64,000 nucleotides of DNA from Microbacterium sp. SD291 (lineage in GTDB: Bacteria > Actinomycetota > Actinomycetes > Actinomycetales > Microbacteriaceae). The translations under genes and the position numbers were made by a program. The notes under the pieces are model-generated. The model was not told where the DNA came from. It searched no databases and saw nothing but the letters and a program-made list of their open reading frames with translations. Numbering within the stretch: the first letter of the stretch is position 1; each line of letters starts with the position of its first letter. Positions 1 through 7,734 of the stretch are shown in pieces. The stretch lies in assembly GCF_017355365.1 (NCBI RefSeq), contig NZ_JADIJR010000011.1:55792-119791 (forward strand), in the 5' to 3' direction.

Positions 1-256
1 CGGCCCCGACGCTCACGAACACGGTCGTCCGCGCCCCCGCCATGATCAGGCTCAGGATGTCGCGACCGGTGTCGTCGGTGCCGAGCAGGTGCGGCCAGCC
101 GGGCACGCCCCAGCGATCCCGGATGTTGGAGTCCTGCGGATCGAACGGCGTCCAGAACAGCGAGACCAGCGCGGTGAGGGCGATCACCGCGACCACGATC
201 AGGCCGAATCGCCCGGTCGAGGTGCGCCAGAGGTTTCCCAGCCACTGCGGAATCAT
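1..256 (-). CDS. ABC transporter permease, DppC-like (partial, cut by window edge)
   Basis: Only the first 85 residues are in the window; reading runs off base 1. The N-terminus starts MIPQWLGNLW, then one membrane segment (about residues 17-37), then the motif LLGTDDTGRDILS, which matches the HxLGTDxxGRDxxS signature of DppC/OppC permeases of peptide/nickel importers. The ATG at 256-254 overlaps the TGA of the upstream DppB-like gene (ATGA), so the two are translationally coupled. Family members are usually 270-310 aa, so about 200 residues lie outside. It would form a heterodimeric inner-membrane channel with the DppB-like protein. Confidence 0.88.
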   Translation of the reverse strand, partial: MIPQWLGNLWRTSTGRFGLIVVAVIALTALVSLFWTPFDPQDSNIRDRWGVPGWPHLLGTDDTGRDILSLIMAGARTTVFVSVGA

Positions 257-1203
257 GCGGCCTCTCTCTGGCGCGGGTCGATCGCGCGGTGGGTCAGATC
301 CACGACGAAGCCGACGGTCAGGACGAAACCGGTGAGCACGAGGAGCTCGCTCTGCACCTTGATGAGATCGCGCGTGCCGACATCGGCGACGAGCATCCGC
401 CCGATCCCCGGGAGGGTGAACAGCTGCTCGATCACGACCGAGCCGACGATGATCCCGGCGACCTGAAGGCCGAGCACCGTGATGATCGACAGGCCGACGG
501 CGGGGATGCCGTGCTGGATCAGCGCCCTGGTGCGGGTGAGGCCCTTCGCCGCTGCCGTGCGCACGAAGTCCTGCCCTGCCGCCTGGAGGGTGGCGCTGCG
601 GACGAACCGCATGAGCATGGCGCCCTCGACGATCCCGATCGTGAGCGCGGGGAGCAGGAGCGATTCGAGCGCCTTCCACGGCGTCGACCACCCGGTGCGC
701 GGGAAGCCCTGGGGAGGCAGCCAGCCCAGCCATACCGAGAAGACGACGATGAGCATCATGCCTGCCCACACCACCGGCACGGCGGCGAGTGCCTGGGCGC
801 CGAAGCTGAGAGCGGCGCCGCCGCGGCGCCCGCGCTGCAGGGCTGCCAGCACGCCGAAGGGCACGGCGATGAGGACGGCGATGAGCAGCGAGAGGATGCC
901 GAGCGGCACGGTGACCTGTGACTTCTGCAGCAGCTCCTCTCCGACCGACGCGCCCGAGAGGAGTGAGGTTCCCAGGTCGCCCCGGAGGATGCCGCCGATC
1001 CACTCGGCGTACTGTGCGGGCAGCGGGCGGTTCAGCCCCAGGGACTCGCGGAGCGCCTCGACCTCGGCGGGGGAGGCCTGCGTGCCGGCGATCAGCTGCG
1101 CGACGTCGCCGGGGAAGACCCGCAGCGTCAGGAAGATCAGGACGCTCGACACGAGGAGCCCTGCGATGAGCAGGGCTCCTCGGACGAGCGCGTAGCGGAT
1201 CAC
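253..1203 (-). CDS. ABC transporter permease, DppB-like
   Basis: 316-aa integral membrane protein. An N-terminal membrane helix (about residues 8-28) is followed by the family motif of one extracytoplasmic loop (LRESLGLNRPLPAQYAEW) and a binding-protein-dependent transport domain with about five more helices. The cytoplasmic EAA-type loop is visible near residue 215 (FVRTAAAKGL). This is the usual DppB/OppB/GsiC length. It sits 16 bases downstream of the substrate-binding lipoprotein and overlaps the DppC-like gene by 4 bases, so all three should be one operon importing peptides or a similar solute. The ATPase subunits lie outside the window, beyond base 1. Substrate cannot be read from sequence. 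Confidence 0.92.
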   Translation of the reverse strand: MIRYALVRGALLIAGLLVSSVLIFLTLRVFPGDVAQLIAGTQASPAEVEALRESLGLNRPLPAQYAEWIGGILRGDLGTSLLSGASVGEELLQKSQVTVPLGILSLLIAVLIAVPFGVLAALQRGRRGGAALSFGAQALAAVPVVWAGMMLIVVFSVWLGWLPPQGFPRTGWSTPWKALESLLLPALTIGIVEGAMLMRFVRSATLQAAGQDFVRTAAAKGLTRTRALIQHGIPAVGLSIITVLGLQVAGIIVGSVVIEQLFTLPGIGRMLVADVGTRDLIKVQSELLVLTGFVLTVGFVVDLTHRAIDPRQREAA

Positions 1204-1219
1204 GGAGCGGCGGCCGCCG

Positions 1220-2737
1220 TCACTTCTCGGTGGCGACCGTGACGCCGGAGAGGTCGATCCGCGAGTTGATCGAGTCCTTCGGGAAGCCGGACACCAGCGG
1301 GCTCACCGCGGTGATGGTCGCACCGTTGTACAGCCAGTCGGCGGCGTGATCCTCGGAGACGATCTTCGCGGCCTCCGCGAGGAGCTTCGCTGACTCGTCG
1401 GGGTCGACCTCGGCGAGTGCGCGGTCGTACAGCGCCTGCACCTCCGAGTTGTCGTAGCCGAAGTAGTAGTCCGGGTTCGCGAAGTTGCCGAAGTCGCGAG
1501 GCTCGACGTGCAGCACGAAGCTGAGGTCGTAGTCGTGGTTGCTGTAGACGTCCTCGAGCCAGGTGGGGAACTCGACCGAGTCGACCTCGAGGGTCACGCC
1601 GACCTCGTTGAAGTCGGAGATGAGCACCTTCGGCACCGTGGTGCCGTAGAAGGACGGGATGGTCAGGGTCAGCTCGAGATCCTCCTGACCCGCCTCCGCG
1701 AGGAGGGCCTTGGCCTTCTCCGGGTCGTAGGAGATCACGTCGGAGAGGTCCTCGTAGCCGGGGTCGAGCTCGGGGATCGGGCCGTACAGCGTGGATCCGG
1801 CGCCCACGGCCTCCACCAGCGCCTCATGGTCGATCGCCAGTCGCAGGGCCTCGCGCACGCGCGGGTCGTCCAGAGGTGCCTTGGCGTTGTTGAACGCGAG
1901 GGTCGCCTTGTCGGTCGTCCTGCCCGTCGTCAGGGTGAAGTCGCCGGACTCCTCGAGCTGCGATGCGAGGTTCGGGTCGACGGCCGTGAGCACCTGCACA
2001 CCGCCGTCGAGCGCCGTGTTCACGCCCGCGGTGAAGTCGGGGATGTACTGGAACTCGACCTCGGCGACGCCGGCGGGCTCGCCCCAGTAGGCGTCGCTGC
2101 GAGCGAAGGTGATCGCGCTTCCCTTGCTCCAGCGGGTGAGGGTGAAGGGGCCGGTGCCGTTGGTCGCGGTCTTCAGGTCGGTGGTGTCGCCGTTCTGGAA
2201 CACGAGCCCGGCGGGGCCCGTCAGCGCGAACAGGAAGTTCTGGTTGGGCTGCGTGAGCACGATCTGCACCGTGCTCGCGTCCGGGGCCGTGATCGATGCG
2301 ACGGCGGCGAACTCGGCGTTCCCCTGCAGGGTGGGATCCGTGCGCACCGCTTCGTAGGAGGTCACGACGTCGGCGGAGGTGAGGGCGGCTCCGCTGTGGA
2401 ACGCGACTCCCTCGTTGAGCGTGAACGTGTAGGTGAGCCCGTCGTCGGAGACCTCGAAGTCGGAGGCCAGGCGAGGGACGATCTCGTTGTCCTCCGCGCG
2501 GCTGACCAGGCCCTCGTAGATGTTGTCGATGAGGATCTGCTCAAGGGCGGCGCCGCTCGTGTGCCGGATGTCGAGGTTCGTCGGCTCGAGCACGAGACCG
2601 ATCTGGAGCACGGCGGCAGGGTCCGGTTCGCCGGTGGGCGTCGCCGTCGGCTCGGGGGCGGGCGTGCAGGCGCTCAGGACGACGGCCGTGGCTGCGAGCG
2701 CGGTGATCAGCGCGAGGCGTCGCGTACGTCGGATCAT
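1220..2737 (-). CDS. ABC transporter substrate-binding lipoprotein, solute-binding family 5
   Basis: 505 aa. Residues 1-24 are a lipoprotein signal: RR-rich n-region, hydrophobic core, lipobox LSAC, so Cys24 should be lipidated and the protein tethered outside the membrane. A Pro/Thr-rich linker follows. The family 5 signature is present: TFTLNEGVAFHSGAALTSADV (a variant of the W-x-F-x-L-R-x-G-V-x-F-H-dG-x-P-x-T-A-eDV motif) and, further on, DDPRVREALRLAIDHEAL. Typical ligands are peptides, nickel chelates or sugars; the ligand here is not evident. The start ATG at 2737 is preceded by GAGAGGAAG. It is the first gene of the importer operon that continues past the left edge. Confidence 0.93.
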   Translation of the reverse strand: MIRRTRRLALITALAATAVVLSACTPAPEPTATPTGEPDPAAVLQIGLVLEPTNLDIRHTSGAALEQILIDNIYEGLVSRAEDNEIVPRLASDFEVSDDGLTYTFTLNEGVAFHSGAALTSADVVTSYEAVRTDPTLQGNAEFAAVASITAPDASTVQIVLTQPNQNFLFALTGPAGLVFQNGDTTDLKTATNGTGPFTLTRWSKGSAITFARSDAYWGEPAGVAEVEFQYIPDFTAGVNTALDGGVQVLTAVDPNLASQLEESGDFTLTTGRTTDKATLAFNNAKAPLDDPRVREALRLAIDHEALVEAVGAGSTLYGPIPELDPGYEDLSDVISYDPEKAKALLAEAGQEDLELTLTIPSFYGTTVPKVLISDFNEVGVTLEVDSVEFPTWLEDVYSNHDYDLSFVLHVEPRDFGNFANPDYYFGYDNSEVQALYDRALAEVDPDESAKLLAEAAKIVSEDHAADWLYNGATITAVSPLVSGFPKDSINSRIDLSGVTVATEK

Positions 2738-2829
2738 GGGTGCTTCCTCTCGGTGCGGCAGTTGCTGTGTGCCGGTGGGACGAGCCTAGGGATGTGAGTG
2801 GTCGGGACGGTCGAAGACGGCACGGGACG

Positions 2830-3750
2830 TCACAAAGCGGGGACGGCGGAGGCGATCAGCGAGGCGAGGCCGGTCGGCGCCGTCTCCTGGACGTTGTGGG
2901 TCGCATCGATCGCCACGAGCCGGGCGCCGGACACCCGTCGCCCGAGCTCCTCGGCGTCGGCCTCGCTGACGAATCCGCTCGTCGCGCGCACGAGGGTGAT
3001 CGGGGCGCTCGTTTGGAGGAGGTCGGCCCATCCGGTCTCGTGGAGCAGGGAGGGGGATGCCGGTGCACCGGCGTCGTGCGCGGCGAGCGTCTGAGCGGCC
3101 AGGTGCGCGAAGTGGTGTTTCCACTCCACGCGGCCGTCCGCGCGCACTCGCGTGTTGAGGAAGACCCCGCGCTCGGTGTCGGCGCGGGCGCCGCCGAAGC
3201 CGAACGCGATCGCACGATCGACGAGTTCGTCCCTGGTGGCGAAGTCCGTCGGACCGGCGTAGAACTCGCGCAGCGCCGCAGGGCCCGCGGACACGTCGAT
3301 CCCCGGGGTGATGTCGACGACGATGAGCTCGGCGACCAGGTCGGGGCGTGCGGCGGCGAGGGCCGCGCCGGTGAGCCCGCCGAGGGAGTGGCCCACGACC
3401 ACCTGGGGCGCTTCCGTCCACGCGTCGAGAGCCGCCGCGACGTCGGCGGCCAGCGTCCGAGGGGTGTAGTCCCGGTCGTCTCGCCACGAGGAATCGCCGT
3501 GGCCGGCGAGGTCGATGGCGAGCACGGGCCGCTGCAGAGACAGCACCGTCGTGTCCCACGTGTGCGCATTGAGTCCTGCGCCGTGCAGAAGCGTGACGCG
3601 GGGGGCGTCGGTGCCGTAGCGAAGAGCGCTGAGCGAGCGGCCGTCGGCGAGCTGAAGGGTCAGCCGCTCGACCGGGGGAACGGGGGCGCTCAGCGCCTGG
3701 GCCTGTGCGGGAAGATAGCGGAACTCGCTGATGTCGGTCACCACATCCAT
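2830..3750 (-). CDS. Alpha/beta hydrolase fold protein
   Basis: 306 aa from ATG 3750, which has GGAG 8 bases upstream; an upstream in-frame ATG at 3795 (MSPPHF) is possible but has a poorer ribosome site. The alpha/beta hydrolase core is clear: oxyanion segment LLHGAGLNAHTW, nucleophile elbow GHSLGG, and a C-terminal His in DATHNVQE. Cap-region sequence follows the nucleophile. No signal peptide, so cytoplasmic. Substrate is unknown; the family includes esterases, lipases, haloalkane dehalogenases and lactonases. It is transcribed divergently from the AhpD-like gene and may share a regulatory region with it. Confidence 0.85.
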   Translation of the reverse strand: MDVVTDISEFRYLPAQAQALSAPVPPVERLTLQLADGRSLSALRYGTDAPRVTLLHGAGLNAHTWDTTVLSLQRPVLAIDLAGHGDSSWRDDRDYTPRTLAADVAAALDAWTEAPQVVVGHSLGGLTGAALAAARPDLVAELIVVDITPGIDVSAGPAALREFYAGPTDFATRDELVDRAIAFGFGGARADTERGVFLNTRVRADGRVEWKHHFAHLAAQTLAAHDAGAPASPSLLHETGWADLLQTSAPITLVRATSGFVSEADAEELGRRVSGARLVAIDATHNVQETAPTGLASLIASAVPAL

Positions 3751-3825
3751 ATTCTGCTCCCGCGCGACGGATGGAATGAAATGCGGGGGCGACATGGTAA
3801 CTCGATCGGCTCGGACCCATGCAGA

Positions 3826-3848
3826 AAGCGCACTCAGAGTGTCCGCTT
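3826..3848. promoter_or_regulatory. Inverted repeat in divergent intergenic region, candidate operator
   Basis: The 11-base CACTCAGAGTG at 3831-3841 is perfectly symmetric and is flanked by AAGCG (3826-3830) and CGCTT (3844-3848), extending the dyad with a 2-base offset. It lies between the divergent hydrolase (start 3750) and AhpD-like gene (start 3922), the usual place for a dimeric repressor site. No binding protein can be named. Confidence 0.3.
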
Positions 3849-3909
3849 GGTGAGCATTATGTGTTTCGGGTGGATGCCGTGGGGTGGGAGTGGCGGCTCT
3901 GCGAGCGAA

Positions 3910-3915
3910 TATCAT
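3910..3915 (+). promoter_or_regulatory. -10 element of leaderless promoter (AhpD-like gene)
   Basis: TATCAT ends exactly 6 bases before the ATG at 3922, so transcription should begin at or within a base or two of the start codon. No Shine-Dalgarno sequence is present. No convincing -35. Confidence 0.6.
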
Positions 3916-3921
3916 TGAGCC

Positions 3922-4398
3922 ATGAGCGAGACGCGAGTGCACCTCTCCAAGACCGAACCGGCCGCTTACCAGGCACTGGATGCCTTCTCCAAGACCGTGG
4001 GCGAGATCTGCGCCGCGAACGGCATCGACGATCGTCTCAAGGAGATCGTCATGATCCACTGCTCCCAGTTGAACGGCTGCGGCTACTGCACTCGGATCCA
4101 TGTCGACCGGGCGCTCAAGGCGGGGCTCGACACCGACACGCTCATGCAGATCGCGACCTGGCGCGAGAGCGGCGTCTTCTCGGAGCGGGAGCAGGCCGCG
4201 CTGGAGCTCGCCGAGGCGTTCACCTTCATCTCGGAGGATGGCATCTCCGACGACGTGTACGACCGGGTCGGCGGCGTGTTCACTGAGAAGGAGTACGCGG
4301 CCCTGAGCTGGGCCTGCGTCTCCATCAACGCCTTCAACCGCATCGTCATCGCGGGGCGCTATCCGGTGCCGCCTCGCACGCCGCTGGCGCCGGCATGA
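3922..4398 (+). CDS. Carboxymuconolactone decarboxylase family protein (AhpD-like)
   Basis: 158 aa, all-helical CMD/AhpD fold. The redox motif CGYCTRIH (Cys53, Cys56, His60) matches the CxxCxxxH signature of AhpD-like alkylhydroperoxidases; Glu41 in LKEIVMIHCS fits the acid of the AhpD proton relay. AhpD proteins use the CxxC pair as a peroxidase or as reductant of AhpC. No ahpC is in the window, so the physiological partner is unknown. The gene overlaps the following phosphatase gene by 4 bases (ATGA), implying co-expression. It appears to be leaderless, with TATCAT 6 bases before ATG. Confidence 0.88.
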   Translation: MSETRVHLSKTEPAAYQALDAFSKTVGEICAANGIDDRLKEIVMIHCSQLNGCGYCTRIHVDRALKAGLDTDTLMQIATWRESGVFSEREQAALELAEAFTFISEDGISDDVYDRVGGVFTEKEYAALSWACVSINAFNRIVIAGRYPVPPRTPLAPA

Positions 4399-5132
4399 CC
4401 ATCCTCGACATCGACGGCGTGAACAACGTCCGCGACGTCGGGGGGATGCCGGCTGCCGGCGGACGGATCCGCTCCGGCATCCTGCTGCGCTCGGGCCAGT
4501 TGTCCGGGGCCTCGACGGCGGGCGTCGACGAGCTCCGGCGACGCGTGCACCACATCGTCGACCTGCGTGACGGCGAGGAGGTCGCCGCCGAGCCGACCGA
4601 GATCGACGGGCCGGGCACCACCCATCTCCCGCTCTTCCTCGGCTCGGTCCGATCCTTCTTCGAGGCCGACACGAGCCTCGAAGACCTGTATCTGCACCTG
4701 CTGGAGGAGAGCGGCGAGCGGCTCGTCGCGGCCATCCGCATCATCGCCGAGGGCGAGTCGACGCTCGTGCACTGCACGGTGGGCAAGGACCGCACCGGTG
4801 TCACCGTGGCGCTGGCTCTCGCCGCCGTCGACGCCGATCGCGAGGCGATCGTCGCGGACTACGCGCTGACCCAGTCCCAGCTGCCGCTCGAGCGCTCCCG
4901 ACGGATCGCGGCCTATCTCAGGGCGCAGCACCCGGAGGCCGTGCACGCGGTCGCCCTCGCCACGGAGTCACCCGCCCCGGTCATGCGCGCGCTGCTGGAG
5001 AAGATCGACGAGCGCTGGGGATCGGCGGCGGGCTACCTCCGGGCGAACGGGATGAGCGACCGCGAGCTCGATGCGCTTCGCGGGGTGCTGGTCGAGCGGA
5101 TGCCGGGCGCGCAGCATTACGACGAAGGTTAG
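4395..5132 (+). CDS. Tyrosine-protein phosphatase (PTP-like, atypical dual-specificity group)
   Basis: 245 aa. The P-loop HCTVGKDRTG at residues 126-135 contains catalytic Cys127 and Arg133 of the CX5R signature; GKDRTG is the form typical of bacterial PTP/PtpB-like and phosphoinositide phosphatases (Y_phosphatase3). N-terminal NNVRDVGGMP is the conserved entry motif of this group. Expected to hydrolyse phosphotyrosine, phosphoserine or phosphoinositide. Soluble, no signal peptide. ATGA overlap with the AhpD-like gene. Its stop codon lies inside the predicted iron box that controls the next gene. Confidence 0.88.
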   Translation: MTILDIDGVNNVRDVGGMPAAGGRIRSGILLRSGQLSGASTAGVDELRRRVHHIVDLRDGEEVAAEPTEIDGPGTTHLPLFLGSVRSFFEADTSLEDLYLHLLEESGERLVAAIRIIAEGESTLVHCTVGKDRTGVTVALALAAVDADREAIVADYALTQSQLPLERSRRIAAYLRAQHPEAVHAVALATESPAPVMRALLEKIDERWGSAAGYLRANGMSDRELDALRGVLVERMPGAQHYDEG

Positions 5133-5142
5133 GCAACCCTTC
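5124..5142 (+). promoter_or_regulatory. DtxR/IdeR-type iron box
   Basis: GAAGGTTAGGCAACCCTTC matches the 19-bp DtxR/IdeR consensus TWAGGTTAGSCTAACCTWA at 15 of 19 positions, including the core AGGTTAGGC, and the arms are largely symmetric (7 of 9). It sits 24 bases before the start of a SIP-domain gene, a family linked to siderophore use, and would overlap the -35 region of a promoter whose -10 is TACGAT at 5152-5157. Iron-loaded repressor binding would block transcription. Confidence 0.6.
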
Positions 5143-5151
5143 ACTCGGTGT

Positions 5152-5157
5152 TACGAT
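5152..5157 (+). promoter_or_regulatory. -10 element of SIP-domain gene promoter
   Basis: TACGAT fits TANNNT and lies 9 bases before the ATG at 5167. The hexamer 17 bases upstream (TTAGGC, 5129-5134) is inside the iron box, so the box would occlude polymerase. Confidence 0.45.
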
Positions 5158-5166
5158 GGGAGCACG

Positions 5167-5637
5167 ATGAGCACCTCCCTCGAGACCCGCAGCACGCGCG
5201 CCGCACGCCGCGCGGAGCGCCGTCGCGCCCAGCATCTGGTGACGGCGGACGAGAACTCGCTTGGCGAACTCGAGGTCTTCCTCTCCACGCTGCCGCTGTG
5301 CGCCTCCGGTCGCATCTTCATCGAGGTCCCTGAGGCTTCCGACATCGGGATCATCGAGGCGCCTGCCCGGATGACGGTCACCTGGCTCGCCAGGGGAGCG
5401 CGCTCGGGGGCACCGGGAACGGGACGCTCGTGCGCACCCGGTCAGGCCCTGGCCAGGGCGACCTGCGCGTGGGCCGACGAGATGCTCTGCGACGACGCAT
5501 CCGAGACGCAGATCACTCTGCTGGGCGGCTTTCTCGGCACCGCCGACATCGTCGACCATCTCACGGCGAGCCTCGAGGTGCAGCCGACGCGGATCAACGC
5601 CCCCGAGCGCTTCGGGCTGCTCCGCGCCGAGCGCTGA
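5167..5637 (+). CDS. SIP-domain protein (siderophore-interacting protein C-terminal domain)
   Basis: 156 aa. The sequence resembles the NAD(P)H-binding C-terminal domain of siderophore-interacting ferric reductases (SIP): LVTADENSLGELEVFLSTLP at the N-terminus and ATCAWADEML in the middle correspond to the ADETALPA and GEAS segments of that family. The FAD-binding N-terminal domain of full-length SIP proteins (about 250-280 aa) is absent, so this is a stand-alone domain. Start ATG 5167 is preceded by GGGAG. The iron box immediately upstream supports a role in iron supply. It ends 1 base before a convergent gene. Confidence 0.7.
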   Translation: MSTSLETRSTRAARRAERRRAQHLVTADENSLGELEVFLSTLPLCASGRIFIEVPEASDIGIIEAPARMTVTWLARGARSGAPGTGRSCAPGQALARATCAWADEMLCDDASETQITLLGGFLGTADIVDHLTASLEVQPTRINAPERFGLLRAER

Positions 5638-6075
5638 TCAGCGCCCTCGACGCACGTAGTTGCCGTCTTCCAGGCCGGCCTCGATCTCGAAGCGGTTGCG
5701 CAGCGGATCGCGTCCCGCGAACAGGTACAGGATCGGCATCAGGAAGCCGTACCGCAGCCACTGCGCCTTGTGCACGGCCTCGTGCCGCAGCACCGCGTCG
5801 GACGGCCGCGCCTCGCCGGTGAGGAAGCACCCGCCCACGCAGACGCCGCCTCGAGCGAAGGTCCACGCCGGAAGTCCCCGGAACACCCAGAGGCCCGCCC
5901 TGCGCTCCACCGGGCCCGTGCTCCAGAGCGAGCCCCAGACCCAGCCGACCGAGGTGCCCCACCAATAGCCGATCCGGCTGATCGGCGAGCGCAGCAGGAA
6001 CGAGGGGATGCGGCGGTCGACGCGGCGTCCGCGTTCGAGGATGCGTTCGGCCGCGGGACGCCAGTCGGCCGTCAC
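5638..6075 (-). CDS. Conserved hypothetical protein with HExxH motif
   Basis: 145 aa. Residues 98-102 are HEAVH, a zinc-peptidase-like HExxH, followed by KAQW, a short hydrophobic stretch and NRFEIEAGLEDGNYV; Glu130 or Glu132 could be a third metal ligand in a minimal gluzincin arrangement. Proteins of this type occur widely in actinobacteria and are often mislabelled as Fe-S oxidoreductases; there is no cysteine cluster here to support that. One or two weak hydrophobic segments (about 33-52 and 110-120), no signal peptide. The start overlaps the stop of the arginase-like gene by 4 bases, so the pair is probably co-transcribed. Function unknown. Confidence 0.72.
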   Translation of the reverse strand: MTADWRPAAERILERGRRVDRRIPSFLLRSPISRIGYWWGTSVGWVWGSLWSTGPVERRAGLWVFRGLPAWTFARGGVCVGGCFLTGEARPSDAVLRHEAVHKAQWLRYGFLMPILYLFAGRDPLRNRFEIEAGLEDGNYVRRGR

Positions 6076-6875
6076 GCCACGGACCCGACGAGCCGCAGCA
6101 GCGTGCCGAGATCATCGACCGCGGCGGCAGGGGAACGAGGTGCGAAGCCGGCGATGGTCGCTCCGGCGAGCGGCATCCGCTCCCGCAGCGCACGGACGGC
6201 CGCGCTCACCGCGGCGGCGGAGAGCCCGAAGGGCGCGGGGGAGGAGACCCCTGCGATCTCGGCCGGGTCGAGCACATCCACGTCGATATGAACCCACACG
6301 CGCTTCGCACCGGTGGCCTGCACCGCGTCCGCGAGGGCGTCTGCGCGATCCAGGTCGGCGACCGAGAGCTGCGTGAGATCGGAGATCGCCGTGATCTCCG
6401 CCTCGTCGAGGTTGCGCATGCCGACCGCCACGATGCGCTCTCGCGGGACGCCGGGCGACAGCACGAGCTGTGGTTCGCCCTCCCCGAGCACGGCGCGCAG
6501 CGCCATGCCGGAGAACGCTCCGGAGGGCGAGCTCGACGGGGTGTGCATGTCGGGATGGGCGTCGAACCAGACGACCGCGAGATCCTCGGTGCCGCCGGGA
6601 AGCGCGGCGAGGGCGGCCACGGTGACGCTGCAGTCGCCGCCGATCACGATCGTGCCGGTCATCATCTGCTCGGCGACGACCTCGCGGGTGCGCCGCAGCG
6701 CGCTGAGCCGGCGGACGCCGGTTCCGAGCGACTCACCCGCCTCGACCGGAACGTCGAGGACCGTGGTGGCTGCACGGGGGAGATCACCGGCGATCGCGGA
6801 AGCGCCGTCGACGAGAAGCATCGCCCGCGCAGCCGGAGAACCCTGCCACTGCGGGACCACGAGGAATCGCACCAT
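6072..6875 (-). CDS. Arginase/agmatinase family protein
   Basis: 267 aa from ATG 6875, preceded by GGAGGC. Ureohydrolase motifs are recognisable: GGDCS (79-83), WFDAHPDMHTP (103-113) and HIDVDVLDP (196-204). In catalytic arginases and agmatinases the first motif is GGDHS, where His binds a manganese ion; here it is Cys82. The Asp ligands of the second and third motifs (Asp105, Asp109, Asp198, Asp200) are present. The family hydrolyses arginine, agmatine, formiminoglutamate or related guanidines to release urea or formamide; the substrate cannot be assigned. The gene overlaps the downstream HExxH gene. No arginine catabolic genes are adjacent. Confidence 0.83.
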   Translation of the reverse strand: MVRFLVVPQWQGSPAARAMLLVDGASAIAGDLPRAATTVLDVPVEAGESLGTGVRRLSALRRTREVVAEQMMTGTIVIGGDCSVTVAALAALPGGTEDLAVVWFDAHPDMHTPSSSPSGAFSGMALRAVLGEGEPQLVLSPGVPRERIVAVGMRNLDEAEITAISDLTQLSVADLDRADALADAVQATGAKRVWVHIDVDVLDPAEIAGVSSPAPFGLSAAAVSAAVRALRERMPLAGATIAGFAPRSPAAAVDDLGTLLRLVGSVA

Positions 6876-6941
6876 GGGTGCCTCCAGTTGAGGGAAGTGC
6901 GGATGCCCCGGACCGCAGGTCCGAGGCATCCGCGGGGTGTG

Positions 6942-7685
6942 TCAGGATCCTTCGATCGCCTGACGGGGTGCTGCGCCGCCGGCCTTCAGCTCGGCGAGGC
7001 GTGCCTCGACCTCGGTGAGCTCACCCAGGTCCTCGAGGCTCTCGAACTGCGCATCCAGGCTGGATGCCGCAAGCTCGGCCTTGCCCTGAGCCAGCGCCTC
7101 CTGGCGACGGACCTTGTCCTCGAACCGGCCCAGCTCGCTGGTCGGGTCGAGGACGTTGATCGACGAGACGGCATCCTGGACCTTGGTCTGAGCCTCGGCG
7201 ACCTTCGCGCGGGCGAGGAGCTCGCTGCGCTTGTTCTTCAGCTCGCCGAGCTTGTCCTTCATGCCGTTGAGGCCGGTCTTCAGCTTGTCGACGATCTCGG
7301 TCTGCGCGGCGATCTGCGGCTCTGCGCCGGTCGCCTCGCGCTCCGCGCTGATCTGACGCTGGAGGGCGATCTTGGCGAGGTTGTCGAACTTGTCGGCGTC
7401 GGGTGCGCTGCCGCCCGAGCGCATCTCGTCGGCCTTGCGGCTGGCGGCGAGAGCCTTGTTGCCCCACTCGGTGGCCGCCTGGACGTCCTCTTCGTGGTCG
7501 CGCTCGAGCAGACGCAGGTTGCCGATGGTCTCCGCGATCGCGGACTCGGCGTCGGCGATGCTGTTGGTGTAGTCCCGGACGAGCTGGTCGATCATCTTCT
7601 GCGGGTCCTCCGCAGAGTCCAGGAGGGCGTTGATGTTCGCGCGGACGAGGGTCGAGATACGTCCGAAGATGGACTGCTTGGTCAT
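6942..7685 (-). CDS. PspA/IM30 (Vipp1) family membrane-stress protein
   Basis: 247 aa, start ATG 7685 preceded by AAAGGA. The N-terminal segment IFGRISTLVRANINALLDSAEDP is the family's amphipathic entry helix, followed by a nearly continuous coiled coil (about residues 25-220) rich in Ala, Glu, Lys and Gln. ESCRT-III-like PspA/IM30 proteins assemble into rods or rings on the inner face of the membrane and protect it during envelope stress. It lies 49 bases downstream of a TPM-domain protein on the same strand, a frequent pairing in actinobacteria, suggesting a shared envelope-maintenance unit. Confidence 0.9.
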   Translation of the reverse strand: MTKQSIFGRISTLVRANINALLDSAEDPQKMIDQLVRDYTNSIADAESAIAETIGNLRLLERDHEEDVQAATEWGNKALAASRKADEMRSGGSAPDADKFDNLAKIALQRQISAEREATGAEPQIAAQTEIVDKLKTGLNGMKDKLGELKNKRSELLARAKVAEAQTKVQDAVSSINVLDPTSELGRFEDKVRRQEALAQGKAELAASSLDAQFESLEDLGELTEVEARLAELKAGGAAPRQAIEGS

Positions 7686-7734
7686 GCGTTTTCCTTTCAG
7701 AGGGTCGTAGTCGAGGTCTGTGCGTCGGTACGGA

